Source: Saccharothrix longispora
GTDB lineage: Bacteria > Actinomycetota > Actinomycetes > Mycobacteriales > Pseudonocardiaceae
NCBI RefSeq assembly: GCF_030852425.1
Contig: NZ_NSDM01000008.1
Coordinates: 186,001 to 250,000 of the forward strand
Length of the DNA: 64,000 nucleotides
Direction: 5' to 3'
Shown here in pieces: positions 24,516 to 32,071 of the stretch; position 1 is the stretch's first letter, and each line of letters starts with the position of its first letter. The translations under genes were made by a program, and so were the position numbers. The notes below the pieces were generated by a model. That model made no database searches. It was not told where the DNA came from and was given only the letters and a program-made list of their open reading frames with translations.

Positions 24516-25583
24516 ATGACACAGCGCAAGACCAAGGTCGCCGTGGTGTTCGGCGGGCGCAGCAGCGAGCACATGGTCTCCTGCCTGTCCGCCGGCAGCG
24601 TCCTCCCGCACCTGGACCGCGAGCGGTTCGAGGTGGTGCCGGTGGGGATCACCGAGGGCGGCGCGTGGGTGATCGGCGCCGACGACACGAAGGCGCTGGA
24701 GGTGCGGGACCGGCAGCTGCCCACCGTCGCCTCCCTGGTCCCGGTGTCCGGCGGCGAGCTGGTCCCGGTGACCCCCGACGCGGTGCTGGGCGACGTGGAC
24801 GTGGTCTTCCCCGTCCTGCACGGCGCGTGGGGCGAGGACGGCACCGTCCAGGGCCTGCTGGAGCTGGCCGACATCCCCTACGTCGGCCCCGGCGTCCTGG
24901 CGAGCGCGGTCGCCATGGACAAGGAGTTCACCAAGCGCCTCCTCAAGGACGCGGGCCTCCCGGTCGGCGAGTTCGCGATCCTGCGCCGCGACGAGCAGAC
25001 CCTGGCCGACGCCGACCGCGAGCGGCTCGGCCTGCCGGTCTTCGTGAAGCCCGCCCGCGCCGGGTCGTCGGTCGGCATCTCCAAGGTCGTCGACTGGTCC
25101 CACCTGGACAGCGCGATCGCGCTGGCCCGCAAGACCGACCCGAAGGTCATCATCGAGGCCGCGGTGACCGGCCGCGAGGTCGAGTGCGGCGTGCTGGAGT
25201 TCCCGGACGGCCGCGTCGAGGCGTCGCTGCCCGCCGAGCTGCGCATCGTCGGCGGCGCGGTCGACTGGTACGACTTCGACGCCAAGTACCTCGACGACGT
25301 CGCCGAGTTCGACATCCCGGCCAAGCTCGACGAGCACGTCGCCCGCGACCTGCGCCGGATGGCCGTCGCCGCGTTCCGCGCGCTCGACTGCCAGGGCCTG
25401 GCCCGCGTCGACTTCTTCGTCACCGAGTACGACGAGCTGGTCGTCAACGAGGTCAACACGATGCCCGGCTTCACACCGATCTCGATGTACCCGGCGATGT
25501 GGGCGAAGACCGGCGTGGACTACCCGTCGCTGCTCACGACGCTCGTGGAGACCGCGATCGCCCGGGGCACCGGCCTGCGCTAG
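24516..25583 (+). CDS. ddl: D-alanine--D-alanine ligase Ddl
   Basis: ATP-grasp enzyme that makes the D-Ala-D-Ala dipeptide of peptidoglycan in the cytoplasm. The 355-residue protein has '[19 protein letters not shown]' at the N-terminus, '[20 protein letters not shown]', the ATP-grasp '[17 protein letters not shown]' and the metal-binding end '[18 protein letters not shown]'. Length is that of the long mycobacterial-type Ddl. The frame is open well upstream, but only ATG 24516 matches the family start and the leaderless promoter. Confidence 0.97.
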   Translation: MTQRKTKVAVVFGGRSSEHMVSCLSAGSVLPHLDRERFEVVPVGITEGGAWVIGADDTKALEVRDRQLPTVASLVPVSGGELVPVTPDAVLGDVDVVFPVLHGAWGEDGTVQGLLELADIPYVGPGVLASAVAMDKEFTKRLLKDAGLPVGEFAILRRDEQTLADADRERLGLPVFVKPARAGSSVGISKVVDWSHLDSAIALARKTDPKVIIEAAVTGREVECGVLEFPDGRVEASLPAELRIVGGAVDWYDFDAKYLDDVAEFDIPAKLDEHVARDLRRMAVAAFRALDCQGLARVDFFVTEYDELVVNEVNTMPGFTPISMYPAMWAKTGVDYPSLLTTLVETAIARGTGLR

Positions 25584-26162
25584 TCACCCCCGCGTGTCCA
25601 CGGGGCCCTTGGCGAGGGTGTCTCGGATCGTCGTCGAGATGTCCTGCAGGGGCCCCGTGCCCGCGTCCGACGGCACGGTCAGCGCCACGTACACCGGCCG
25701 GTCCACCGCGTACCAGGTCGACGTGGCACCCTCGGACAGCACCAGCCAGTCGACGTCGGAGATCGTCCGCAGGGTGGAGGTCGGCGTGAGGTCAGCCGGT
25801 CGGTCCAGACCGCACCGCAGCACGATCGGCTCGTGCGCCGCGTCGCCCCACGCCACCGCGCTCGGAGGGGCGGGGGGCGCCAGTTCGCGGCGCGGCAGCG
25901 TGGCGCCGTTGGACAGCAGCTGCATCGGCAGCGCGCTCACCAGCGCCGCGCACTCGGCCGACCCGGCGCCCGGCGCGGGCACGGGTACCAGCGCGACGGG
26001 GCCGGAGCGGTCGACCGACGGGTCGGCGGGGGCGTCCTTGCCCCCCGCGCCGAGGAAGAGGCCCACGGCCGCCACGCCCGCCGCGAGCAGCGCCGGCAGG
26101 CCCAGGGCCACGGCGAGCAGCGGACGGGGGAGCAGCGAGGCGGGTTCCGGTTCCTGTGCCAC
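25584..26162 (-). CDS. DUF3515 membrane-anchored protein
   Basis: A 192-residue protein with one transmembrane segment (about residues 15-37, 'LLAVALGLPALLAAGVAAVG') followed by an extracytoplasmic domain with two Cys ('SAECAALV', 'VLRCGLDRP') and 'TWYAVDRPVYVAL'. This matches the DUF3515 family that sits beside ddl throughout actinobacteria (Rv2980 type). The position suggests a cell-envelope role, but no activity is known. Converges with ddl with no gap between stop codons. GTG 26162 has no clear Shine-Dalgarno. Confidence 0.8.
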   Translation of the reverse strand: MAQEPEPASLLPRPLLAVALGLPALLAAGVAAVGLFLGAGGKDAPADPSVDRSGPVALVPVPAPGAGSAECAALVSALPMQLLSNGATLPRRELAPPAPPSAVAWGDAAHEPIVLRCGLDRPADLTPTSTLRTISDVDWLVLSEGATSTWYAVDRPVYVALTVPSDAGTGPLQDISTTIRDTLAKGPVDTRG

Positions 26163-26182
26163 CCGGTTATGACAGCACGGGC

Positions 26183-26416
26183 CTACAGGTGGACCACCGG
26201 GCAGGTCAGGGTTCGCGTGATGCCCTCCACGTTCTGGATGCGGGCGACCACGAGCTGTCCGAGTTGGTCGACGGTGTCGGCCTCGGCGCGGACGATCACG
26301 TCGTACGGGCCGGTGACGTCCTCCGCCTGGGCCACTCCGGGGATGCCGGAGATCTCCGCCGCGACGGCGGCTGCCTTCCCGACCTCGGTCTGGATGAGGA
26401 TGTATGCGTGCACCAC
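26183..26416 (-). CDS. Stand-alone Lrp/AsnC ligand-binding (RAM) domain protein
   Basis: A 77-residue protein made only of the RAM domain ('AYILIQTEVGKAAAVAAEI', 'GPYDVIVRAEADTVDQLGQL'), without the helix-turn-helix of full Lrp regulators. It may bind amino acids and act through oligomers with other Lrp proteins, but the target is unknown. GTG 26416 follows AAGGGG by 6 nt. Divergent from thiL, with a probable minus-strand TAACCT -10 box at 26438-26443. Confidence 0.85.
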   Translation of the reverse strand: MVHAYILIQTEVGKAAAVAAEISGIPGVAQAEDVTGPYDVIVRAEADTVDQLGQLVVARIQNVEGITRTLTCPVVHL

Positions 26417-26513
26417 GGCGTGCCCCTTCGTCGCGACAGGTTAGGTCGGGGTAGGAACGTGGACAGCAACGTACCCCAGTCGGGGTTCCGAATGCTCAGA
26501 ACGGGAGGCAATC

Positions 26514-27479
26514 TTGCGTCCGGAGCCGCCGCGGAACGCGGACACGGTCGCTGAAGTGGGTGAGTTCGGTCTCATCCGCCGGGTGACGGCAGGTCGGACG
26601 CAGCCGCCCACCACCCTGCTCGGCCCGGGTGACGACGCGGCTGTGGTCGCGGCGCCCGACGGCCGCGTGGTGGTGTCCACCGACGTGCTGGTCGAAGGTG
26701 TCCACTTCAGACTCGACTGGTCCTCCCCCGAGCAGGTCGGCCGCAAGGCGGCGGCCGTGAACCTGGCCGACGTGGCCGCCATGGGGGCGGTCCCGACGGC
26801 CCTCACGATCGGCCTCGCGTGCCCCGCCGACACGCCCTCCTCGGTGGTGGAGGGGATCACCGCCGGGCTGTGGCAGGAGGCCGTCGTCGCGGGGGCGGGC
26901 GTGGTGGGCGGCGACATGGTGTCCTCCGCGACACTGGTGATCTCCGTTACGGCGATGGGCGACATGGGCGGGCTGGAGCCCGTGACGCGGTCCGGCGCCC
27001 AGGTCGGCGACGTCGTCGCGGTGTGCGGGCGGCTCGGCTGGGCGGCGGGCGGCCTCGCCGTGCTCCAGCGGGGGTTCCGGTCGCCGGTCGCGGTGGTCGG
27101 GGCGCAGCGCACCCCCGAACCCCCGTACGCCGCCGGGCCGCAGGCCGCCGCCGCGGGCGCGACGGCGATGATCGACGTCTCGGACGGGCTGCTCGCCGAC
27201 CTCGGGCACATCGCCGACGAGTCGGGCATCGGCATCGACATCCGCACCGAGTTGCTGGAGGTGCACCCGCGGCTGATCGACGTGGCCGCGGCGCTCGGCG
27301 CGGACGCCCGGCACTGGGCGCTCACCGGTGGCGAGGACCACGCGCTGGCCGCGACGTTCCCGGAACCCGCCGCCGTGCCCGAGGGCTGGCAGACCATCGG
27401 CACCGTCCGGCACGGCAGCGGCGTCACCGTGGACGGCCGCGCGTACGAGAAACCCCCTGGCTGGGAGCACTGGCGGTAG
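26514..27479 (+). CDS. thiL: Thiamine-monophosphate kinase ThiL
   Basis: Phosphorylates thiamine monophosphate to thiamine pyrophosphate. The 321-residue PurM-like protein has 'TLLGPGDDAAVVAAPDG' (Mg-ATP Asp pair), 'VVSTDVLVEGVHF', 'NLADVAAMGA', 'GDMVSS' and 'DVSDGLLADLGHIA', all diagnostic. The start is a rare TTG at 26514, chosen because GGGAGG lies 5 nt before it. Neighbours match the ddl-thiL-ung order of mycobacteria. It ends just before a GNAT gene with its own promoter. Confidence 0.94.
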   Translation: MRPEPPRNADTVAEVGEFGLIRRVTAGRTQPPTTLLGPGDDAAVVAAPDGRVVVSTDVLVEGVHFRLDWSSPEQVGRKAAAVNLADVAAMGAVPTALTIGLACPADTPSSVVEGITAGLWQEAVVAGAGVVGGDMVSSATLVISVTAMGDMGGLEPVTRSGAQVGDVVAVCGRLGWAAGGLAVLQRGFRSPVAVVGAQRTPEPPYAAGPQAAAAGATAMIDVSDGLLADLGHIADESGIGIDIRTELLEVHPRLIDVAAALGADARHWALTGGEDHALAATFPEPAAVPEGWQTIGTVRHGSGVTVDGRAYEKPPGWEHWR

Positions 27480-27480
27480 G

Positions 27481-27486
27481 TAACCT
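27481..27486 (+). promoter_or_regulatory. -10 box TAACCT of the GNAT gene
   Basis: TAACCT is 7 nt upstream of GTG 27494 and directly after the thiL stop. Confidence 0.5.
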
Positions 27487-27493
27487 GACGAAT

Positions 27494-27964
27494 GTGGAAC
27501 TATGCACGCTCCCGTATGACCATCCGGACTCGGTCAAGCTGATCTCCGAGCTCCAGCAGGTCTACGTCGCCCGCTACGGCGAGGTGGACGTGACCCCGGT
27601 GGACCCGGCGCAGTTCTCCGCGCCCCTCGGGCACTTCGTCGTCGGCTACCTCGACGACACCCCGGTGGCCTGCGGCGGGTGGCGCGCGCACGACGTGGCC
27701 GAGGAGGCGCTGCGCCCAGGCGACGCCGAGATCAAGCGCATGTACGTCGTCGACTCCCTGCGCGGACGGGGCCTGTCCCGGGTCGTGCTGGCCGCGCTGG
27801 AGGACGCCGCGCGGGCCGCCGGCCGCACCCGCATGGTGCTGGAGACCGGCACCCGCCAGCCCGAGGCGATCGGCCTGTACGAGGCCGCCGGGTACGGGCG
27901 CATAGACAACTTCGGCGTCTACCGGAATCATCCGGACAGCCTTTGCTACGGGAAGGCGCTCTAG
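27494..27964 (+). CDS. GNAT-family N-acetyltransferase
   Basis: A 156-residue single-domain acetyltransferase. The acetyl-CoA site is in 'IKRMYVVDSLRGRGLSRVVLAALE' and the C-terminal 'EAIGLYEAAGYGRIDNFG' is the usual beta-bulge end. The acceptor is unknown. It has a leaderless-type promoter and is followed 18 nt later by the carbonic anhydrase gene, so the two are probably co-transcribed. Confidence 0.85.
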   Translation: MELCTLPYDHPDSVKLISELQQVYVARYGEVDVTPVDPAQFSAPLGHFVVGYLDDTPVACGGWRAHDVAEEALRPGDAEIKRMYVVDSLRGRGLSRVVLAALEDAARAAGRTRMVLETGTRQPEAIGLYEAAGYGRIDNFGVYRNHPDSLCYGKAL

Positions 27965-27982
27965 GACCCCGAGGGAGCGGTC

Positions 27983-28504
27983 GTGGCCATCTACGCGCTG
28001 GGCGGGCTGGAACCGGTGATCCACCCGGACGCCTACGTGCACCCGGACGCCACCGTCATCGGCGACGTCCGGATCGGCGCGCACGCCTCCGTGTGGCCGC
28101 AGGCCGTGCTGCGCGGCGACTACGGGCGCATCGAGGTCGGCGAGCGCACGTCGGTGCAGGACGGCACGGTCGTCCACTGCACCGAGGTCCACCCGGCCGT
28201 CATCGGCGCGGAGTGCGTCATCGGCCACAACGCGCACATCGAGGGCGCCACCATCGCCGACCGCTGCCTGATCGCGTCGGGGTCGGTGGTGCTCAACGGG
28301 GCCGTGGTCGAGGAGGGCTCGATCGTCGGGGCCGGCGCGGTGGTCTCGTTCGACGGGCACGTGCCCGCGCGGTCGATGGCCCTCGGCGTGCCCGCGAAGA
28401 TCCGCGAGGGGTACGTCGTGCCGGACGGCGCCTGGCAGTTCGCGGTGGACAAGTACGTGGACAACGCCTCGCGCTACCGCGGGGAACTGCGGCGCCTCGA
28501 CTGA
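27983..28504 (+). CDS. Gamma-class carbonic anhydrase-like protein
   Basis: A 173-residue left-handed beta-helix protein built from hexapeptide repeats ('AYVHPDATVIGDVRIGAHAS'). The metal-binding His residues of the gamma class are in 'TVVHCTEVH' and 'IGHNAHIEG', and the helix tail carries 'RSMALGVPAKIREGY'. It probably hydrates CO2 or binds CoA esters; YrdA/PaaY members vary. GTG 27983 follows GAGGGAG. Confidence 0.88.
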   Translation: MAIYALGGLEPVIHPDAYVHPDATVIGDVRIGAHASVWPQAVLRGDYGRIEVGERTSVQDGTVVHCTEVHPAVIGAECVIGHNAHIEGATIADRCLIASGSVVLNGAVVEEGSIVGAGAVVSFDGHVPARSMALGVPAKIREGYVVPDGAWQFAVDKYVDNASRYRGELRRLD

Positions 28505-28506
28505 GA

Positions 28507-28512
28507 TAGGGT
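28507..28512 (+). promoter_or_regulatory. -10 box TAGGGT of ung
   Basis: TAGGGT is 6 nt upstream of GTG 28519; no Shine-Dalgarno. Confidence 0.55.
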
Positions 28513-28518
28513 CCCGCC

Positions 28519-29193
28519 GTGGGACGTCCCCTTGAGGAAATCGTGGAAGCCGGCTGGGCCGCCGCACTCGCGCCCGTCGCCGATCAGATCGCCAGGATGG
28601 GCGAGTTCCTGCGGGCGGAGGTCGCCGCGGGGCGCACCTACCTGCCCGCGGGGGAGAACGTGCTGCGGGCGTTCCAGCAGCCGTTCCACTCCGTCCGGGT
28701 GCTCGTCGTCGGCCAGGACCCGTACCCGACACCGGGGCACGCCGTGGGCCTGAGCTTCTCGGTGTCGCCGGAGACCCGGCCCATCCCCAAGAGCCTGAAC
28801 AACATCTACACCGAGTACACGGCCGACCTCGGCCACCCCACGCCGTCGAACGGCGACCTGACGCCGTGGACCGAGCAGGGCGTGCTGCTGCTCAACAGGG
28901 CGCTGACCGTGCAGCCGGGCAAGTCGAACTCCCACCGCAACAAGGGCTGGGAGCCGGTCACCGAGCAGGCCATCAAGGCGCTCGCGGCCCGCGAGACCCC
29001 GCTCGTCGCCGTCCTGTGGGGCAGCCAGGCCCGCGCGCTCAAGCCGATGCTCGCGCCGTACCCGTGCGTCGAGTCGGTCCACCCGAGCCCGCTGTCCGCG
29101 TCCGGCGGCTTCTTCGGCTCGCGGCCGTTCAGCAAGGTCAACGAGCTGCTCGTGCAGCAGGGCGCGGAGCCCGTGGACTGGAAACTGCCCTGA
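28519..29193 (+). CDS. ung: Uracil-DNA glycosylase Ung (family 1)
   Basis: Excises uracil from DNA to start base-excision repair, important in a GC-rich genome prone to cytosine deamination. The 224-residue enzyme has the water-activating motif GQDPYP (65-70, Asp67) and the minor-groove loop HPSPLS (188-193). Length is normal. A leaderless promoter directly precedes GTG 28519, giving ung its own unit behind the carbonic anhydrase gene. Confidence 0.97.
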   Translation: MGRPLEEIVEAGWAAALAPVADQIARMGEFLRAEVAAGRTYLPAGENVLRAFQQPFHSVRVLVVGQDPYPTPGHAVGLSFSVSPETRPIPKSLNNIYTEYTADLGHPTPSNGDLTPWTEQGVLLLNRALTVQPGKSNSHRNKGWEPVTEQAIKALAARETPLVAVLWGSQARALKPMLAPYPCVESVHPSPLSASGGFFGSRPFSKVNELLVQQGAEPVDWKLP

Positions 29194-29309
29194 GCACCTC
29201 CCTTCACCCGTAGGTGGGAGAAGTGCCCACGGCCGGGGGGTCGGCCGCGTAGGGCGTGCCGGGCGGGCAACCCCGAGGTCCCCAGGACCGACGGGAAGGA
29301 CGACCGACG

Positions 29310-29903
29310 ATGCCGCTCGCACGCTCGCTCACGTCCGGCGCGCTCCTCGCGCTCTCCGCGTCGGCCTGCGCCGCCACCGCCTTCGCCACCACCGCCCTCG
29401 CGGCCGGTCCGGAACGGGCGGGGTGGCCCGTCCCGGTGCCGGTGGTGACGCCCGGCGTCGTCTCGACCCCCGGCCACCAGCCCGGCCGGACCGGCGCCGA
29501 GCCGGACACCACGCGGCTCGCGAACCCGTCGACCGGCACCCGGCTGGCCGCCAGGGGCGACGCGGTCGTGCTCACCCGCAGCTCGGACGCCGACACCTGG
29601 GACGTCGACCAGACCACCGAGGGCGTCCGGGTCCGCGACACCGCCACCGGCCGGTGCCTCACCGGGCCGGCCACCGACGTGCGACCGGGCGCGCGGGTCG
29701 GGCTGCGGGCGTGCGACGGCGCCGCCGACCAGCGCTGGGCCCTGCGCCCGAGCGGCGACGGCGGCTGGACCCTCGCCCACGGCGCGAACCGCCGGCTCGT
29801 GCTCGGCGTCGGCTACGACGGCGACCGCCCGGCGACCGCCGTCCTCGCGCCCGCCACCCCGGACCCGCACCCGGAGCACGTCTGGGCGGCCGACGACCAC
29901 TGA
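29310..29903 (+). CDS. Secreted ricin-B-type (beta-trefoil) lectin-like protein
   Basis: A 197-residue protein with a Sec signal peptide (cleavage near ALAAG, residue 33), a Pro-rich linker and a beta-trefoil-like region. 'VRDTATGRCLTG', 'VGLRACDGAADQRWAL' (the QxW motif) and a later repeat 'WTLAHGANRRLVLG' are typical of ricin B carbohydrate-binding domains. Only about two repeats are clear, so the trefoil may be degenerate. ATG 29310 follows GGGAAGGA by 9 nt. It is followed by a bidirectional terminator shared with rpmB. Confidence 0.75.
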   Translation: MPLARSLTSGALLALSASACAATAFATTALAAGPERAGWPVPVPVVTPGVVSTPGHQPGRTGAEPDTTRLANPSTGTRLAARGDAVVLTRSSDADTWDVDQTTEGVRVRDTATGRCLTGPATDVRPGARVGLRACDGAADQRWALRPSGDGGWTLAHGANRRLVLGVGYDGDRPATAVLAPATPDPHPEHVWAADDH

Positions 29904-30006
29904 CCACCACAGACCTCCGCGCGCCGCCCGGGTTCCGCCACCAGGGCACAGCGGGTCCGTCCACCTGGCACCCCGGACCCGCGCCCGACCGGCCGCGCGG
30001 ACAGCG

Positions 30007-30040
30007 AAAGGCCCCCGGGGCGACAACCCCGGGGGCCTTT
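30007..30040. terminator. Bidirectional terminator between the lectin gene and rpmB
   Basis: AAAGGCCCCCGGGG (30007-30020) pairs perfectly with CCCCGGGGGCCTTT (30027-30040), with A and T ends on both sides, between convergent genes. Confidence 0.85.
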
Positions 30041-30063
30041 CCACTGCACGTCAGGGCACGGCG

Positions 30064-30255
30064 TCAGCCGCGCACCACCTTGCCCGCCTTCAGGCACGAG
30101 GTGCACACGTTGAGCCGCTGGCGCTGCGAAGAGGACACCTTCGCGCGCACGGTCTGGATGTTCGGGTTCCACCGGCGGTTCGTCTTCCGGTGGGAGTGCG
30201 AGACAGAATGGCCGAAGCCCGGCCCCTTGCCACAGACGTCGCACACGGCAGCCAC
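30064..30255 (-). CDS. rpmB: 50S ribosomal protein L28, zinc-binding form
   Basis: A 63-residue ribosomal protein starting '[20 protein letters not shown]' with '[12 protein letters not shown]'. Two Cys pairs (CDVC and CTSC) make it the zinc-containing (C+) paralogue, the type expressed when zinc is plentiful. GTG 30255 is preferred to GTG 30264, because AAGGAG is 8 nt before the former but overlaps the latter, and the family starts MAAVCDVC. Confidence 0.96.
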   Translation of the reverse strand: MAAVCDVCGKGPGFGHSVSHSHRKTNRRWNPNIQTVRAKVSSSQRQRLNVCTSCLKAGKVVRG

Positions 30256-30388
30256 GTCAGCCACTCCTTCAGATTCTTCTGGGGGTACTCACGCCCCGGC
30301 GGGCGCGCAAGCGTGCACAAGCCTCAGCCGGGCATGGCAACCTGGACAGGGTAACCGGTCGGCCGCACCCCCTCCAAACCGGGTCGAA

Positions 30389-30394
30389 TACCCT
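30389..30394 (+). promoter_or_regulatory. -10 box TACCCT of the DAK2-family gene
   Basis: TACCCT is 8 nt upstream of ATG 30403, with no Shine-Dalgarno between. Confidence 0.45.
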
Positions 30395-30402
30395 GGGCGG
30401 CC

Positions 30403-32034
30403 ATGCGGGCTCTCGATGCGGTCGCGGTGCGCCAGTGGGCGGACGCCTGTGTGCGTTCCCTGGACGCGAACCGGGAGGACATCGACCGCATCAACGTGTT
30501 CCCGGTGCCCGACGGCGACACCGGCACCAACCTGCTCCAGACCATGCGCTCGGCGCTGGACGACCTGCTCCGCACCCCCGCCGACGAGAACGTCGGCACG
30601 GCCCTCGCCGCCCTCGCCCGCGGCGCGCTGGCCGGGGCGCGCGGCAACTCCGGCGTCATCCTGTCCCAGGTGCTCAGGGGCCTCGCCGAGGCCGCCCAGG
30701 GCGCGTCCACGGCCGGCGGCTCGTCGCTGCGGAGGGCGCTGCTGCGCGCCGACGAACTCGCCACCGCCGCCGTGTCCGCGCCCGTGCCGGGCACCGTGCT
30801 GACCGTCCTGCACGCCGCCGCCGAGGCGGCCCGCGACTGCGGCTCCGACGACCTGGGCGAGGTGGTCACCGCCGCCGCCGGCGCGGGCGCCGTCGCGCTC
30901 GCCGACACACCCCGCCAACTGGCCGTGCTGGCCCGCGCCGGGGTCGTCGACGCGGGCGGGCGGGGCCTCGTCGTGCTCCTGGACACCCTGGTGAACGTCG
31001 TCACCGGTCGCGTCCCGGAGCCCACCGTCCCCGATCCCGCCGTCCCGAAGCCCGTGGGGGCGGCGGTCCCGGCGACCGTGCCGCGCGACGCGCTCACCAC
31101 CGCCCGCGAGGCCGGGTCCGCCGACTACGAGTACGAGGTCATGTACCTGCTCGACGGCGACCTCGACGCCGAGCTGCTGAAGGTCTCGCTGGGCGCGCTC
31201 GGCGACTGCGTGTCCGTCGTCGGCGACGGGGCCGGCCTGTGGACCGTGCACGTGCACTGCAACGACGTCGGCGCGGCGATCGAGGCGGGCATCGCCGTCG
31301 GCCGCCCGCACCGCATCACCGTCTCCCGGTTCGCCGACCAGATCGCCGCCGCCGCACCCCGCTTCGTGCGCGACCGGGCGATCGTCGTGCTGGTCGACGG
31401 GCCCGGCGCGGCCGAGCTGTTCCGCTCGGAGGGCGCCGCGGTGCTCGAACCCGGCGACGGGGTCACCGCCGCCGACCTGCTCGCCGTGATCGTCGGCACG
31501 CGAGCGCGGCAGGTGACCGTGCTGCCCGGCGACCCGGCGTGGCGCGAACCGCTCGACGAGGCCGTCGCGCAGGCCGTCGCCGCCGGGCAGGACGTGGTGG
31601 TGGTGCCGACGTTCTCGCCCGTGCAGGCGCTGGCCGCGCTCGCCGTGCACTCGCCGACCCGGCGTGCCGGCGACGACGTGGTCGCCATGGCCGAGGCCGC
31701 CGCCGCCACCCGGCGCGGCGAGGTCGCGGTGTCCGGGCGCGAGGCCATCACCTGGGTCGGCCGCTGCGAGCCGGGCGACCTGCTCGGCATGCTCGACGGC
31801 GAGGTCGTGCTCATCGCGCCCGGCGGCGAGGACGTGGGCGACCTCGCGTGCCGCCTGGTCGACCGGATGCTCGCCAGCGGCGGCGAGCTGGTCACCGTGC
31901 TGCTCGGCCGGGGTGCCCCGGCCGGCCTGGAGCTGGTGCTGGAGGATCACCTGCGGGTGACCCACCCCGAAGTGGAGCTTGCCGCCTACCAGGGCGGACA
32001 GGCGGACGCCCTCGTCGTCGTCGGCGTCGAGTAG
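30403..32034 (+). CDS. DAK2-domain protein, FakA-like fatty-acid kinase catalytic subunit
   Basis: The 543-residue protein begins with a DAK2 (DhaL-like) kinase domain: 'INVFPVPDGDTGTNLLQTM' with the Mg-binding Asp cluster and 'LAGARGNSGVILSQVLRG'. A C-terminal FakA-type domain follows, with 'YEVMYLLDGDLDAELLK' and 'VTVLPGDPAW'. FakA phosphorylates fatty acids bound to FakB; no DegV-type FakB gene is visible in this window, so the partner is elsewhere. It is the Rv2975/Rv2974 equivalent between ung and recG. Its last 15 nt are repeated 7 nt after the stop. Confidence 0.88.
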   Translation: MRALDAVAVRQWADACVRSLDANREDIDRINVFPVPDGDTGTNLLQTMRSALDDLLRTPADENVGTALAALARGALAGARGNSGVILSQVLRGLAEAAQGASTAGGSSLRRALLRADELATAAVSAPVPGTVLTVLHAAAEAARDCGSDDLGEVVTAAAGAGAVALADTPRQLAVLARAGVVDAGGRGLVVLLDTLVNVVTGRVPEPTVPDPAVPKPVGAAVPATVPRDALTTAREAGSADYEYEVMYLLDGDLDAELLKVSLGALGDCVSVVGDGAGLWTVHVHCNDVGAAIEAGIAVGRPHRITVSRFADQIAAAAPRFVRDRAIVVLVDGPGAAELFRSEGAAVLEPGDGVTAADLLAVIVGTRARQVTVLPGDPAWREPLDEAVAQAVAAGQDVVVVPTFSPVQALAALAVHSPTRRAGDDVVAMAEAAAATRRGEVAVSGREAITWVGRCEPGDLLGMLDGEVVLIAPGGEDVGDLACRLVDRMLASGGELVTVLLGRGAPAGLELVLEDHLRVTHPEVELAAYQGGQADALVVVGVE

Positions 32035-32056
32035 CGGTTTTGTCGGTGTCGAGTAG
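32020..32056 (+). repeat. Tandem duplication of the 3' end of the DAK2 gene
   Basis: GTCGGCGTCGAGTAG (32020-32034, coding VGVE-stop) recurs as GTCGGTGTCGAGTAG (32042-32056) with one mismatch after CGGTTTT. The unit is 22 nt, probably a slippage duplication that leaves the protein unchanged. Confidence 0.7.
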
Positions 32057-32071
32057 TTGGATGGGCCGCTG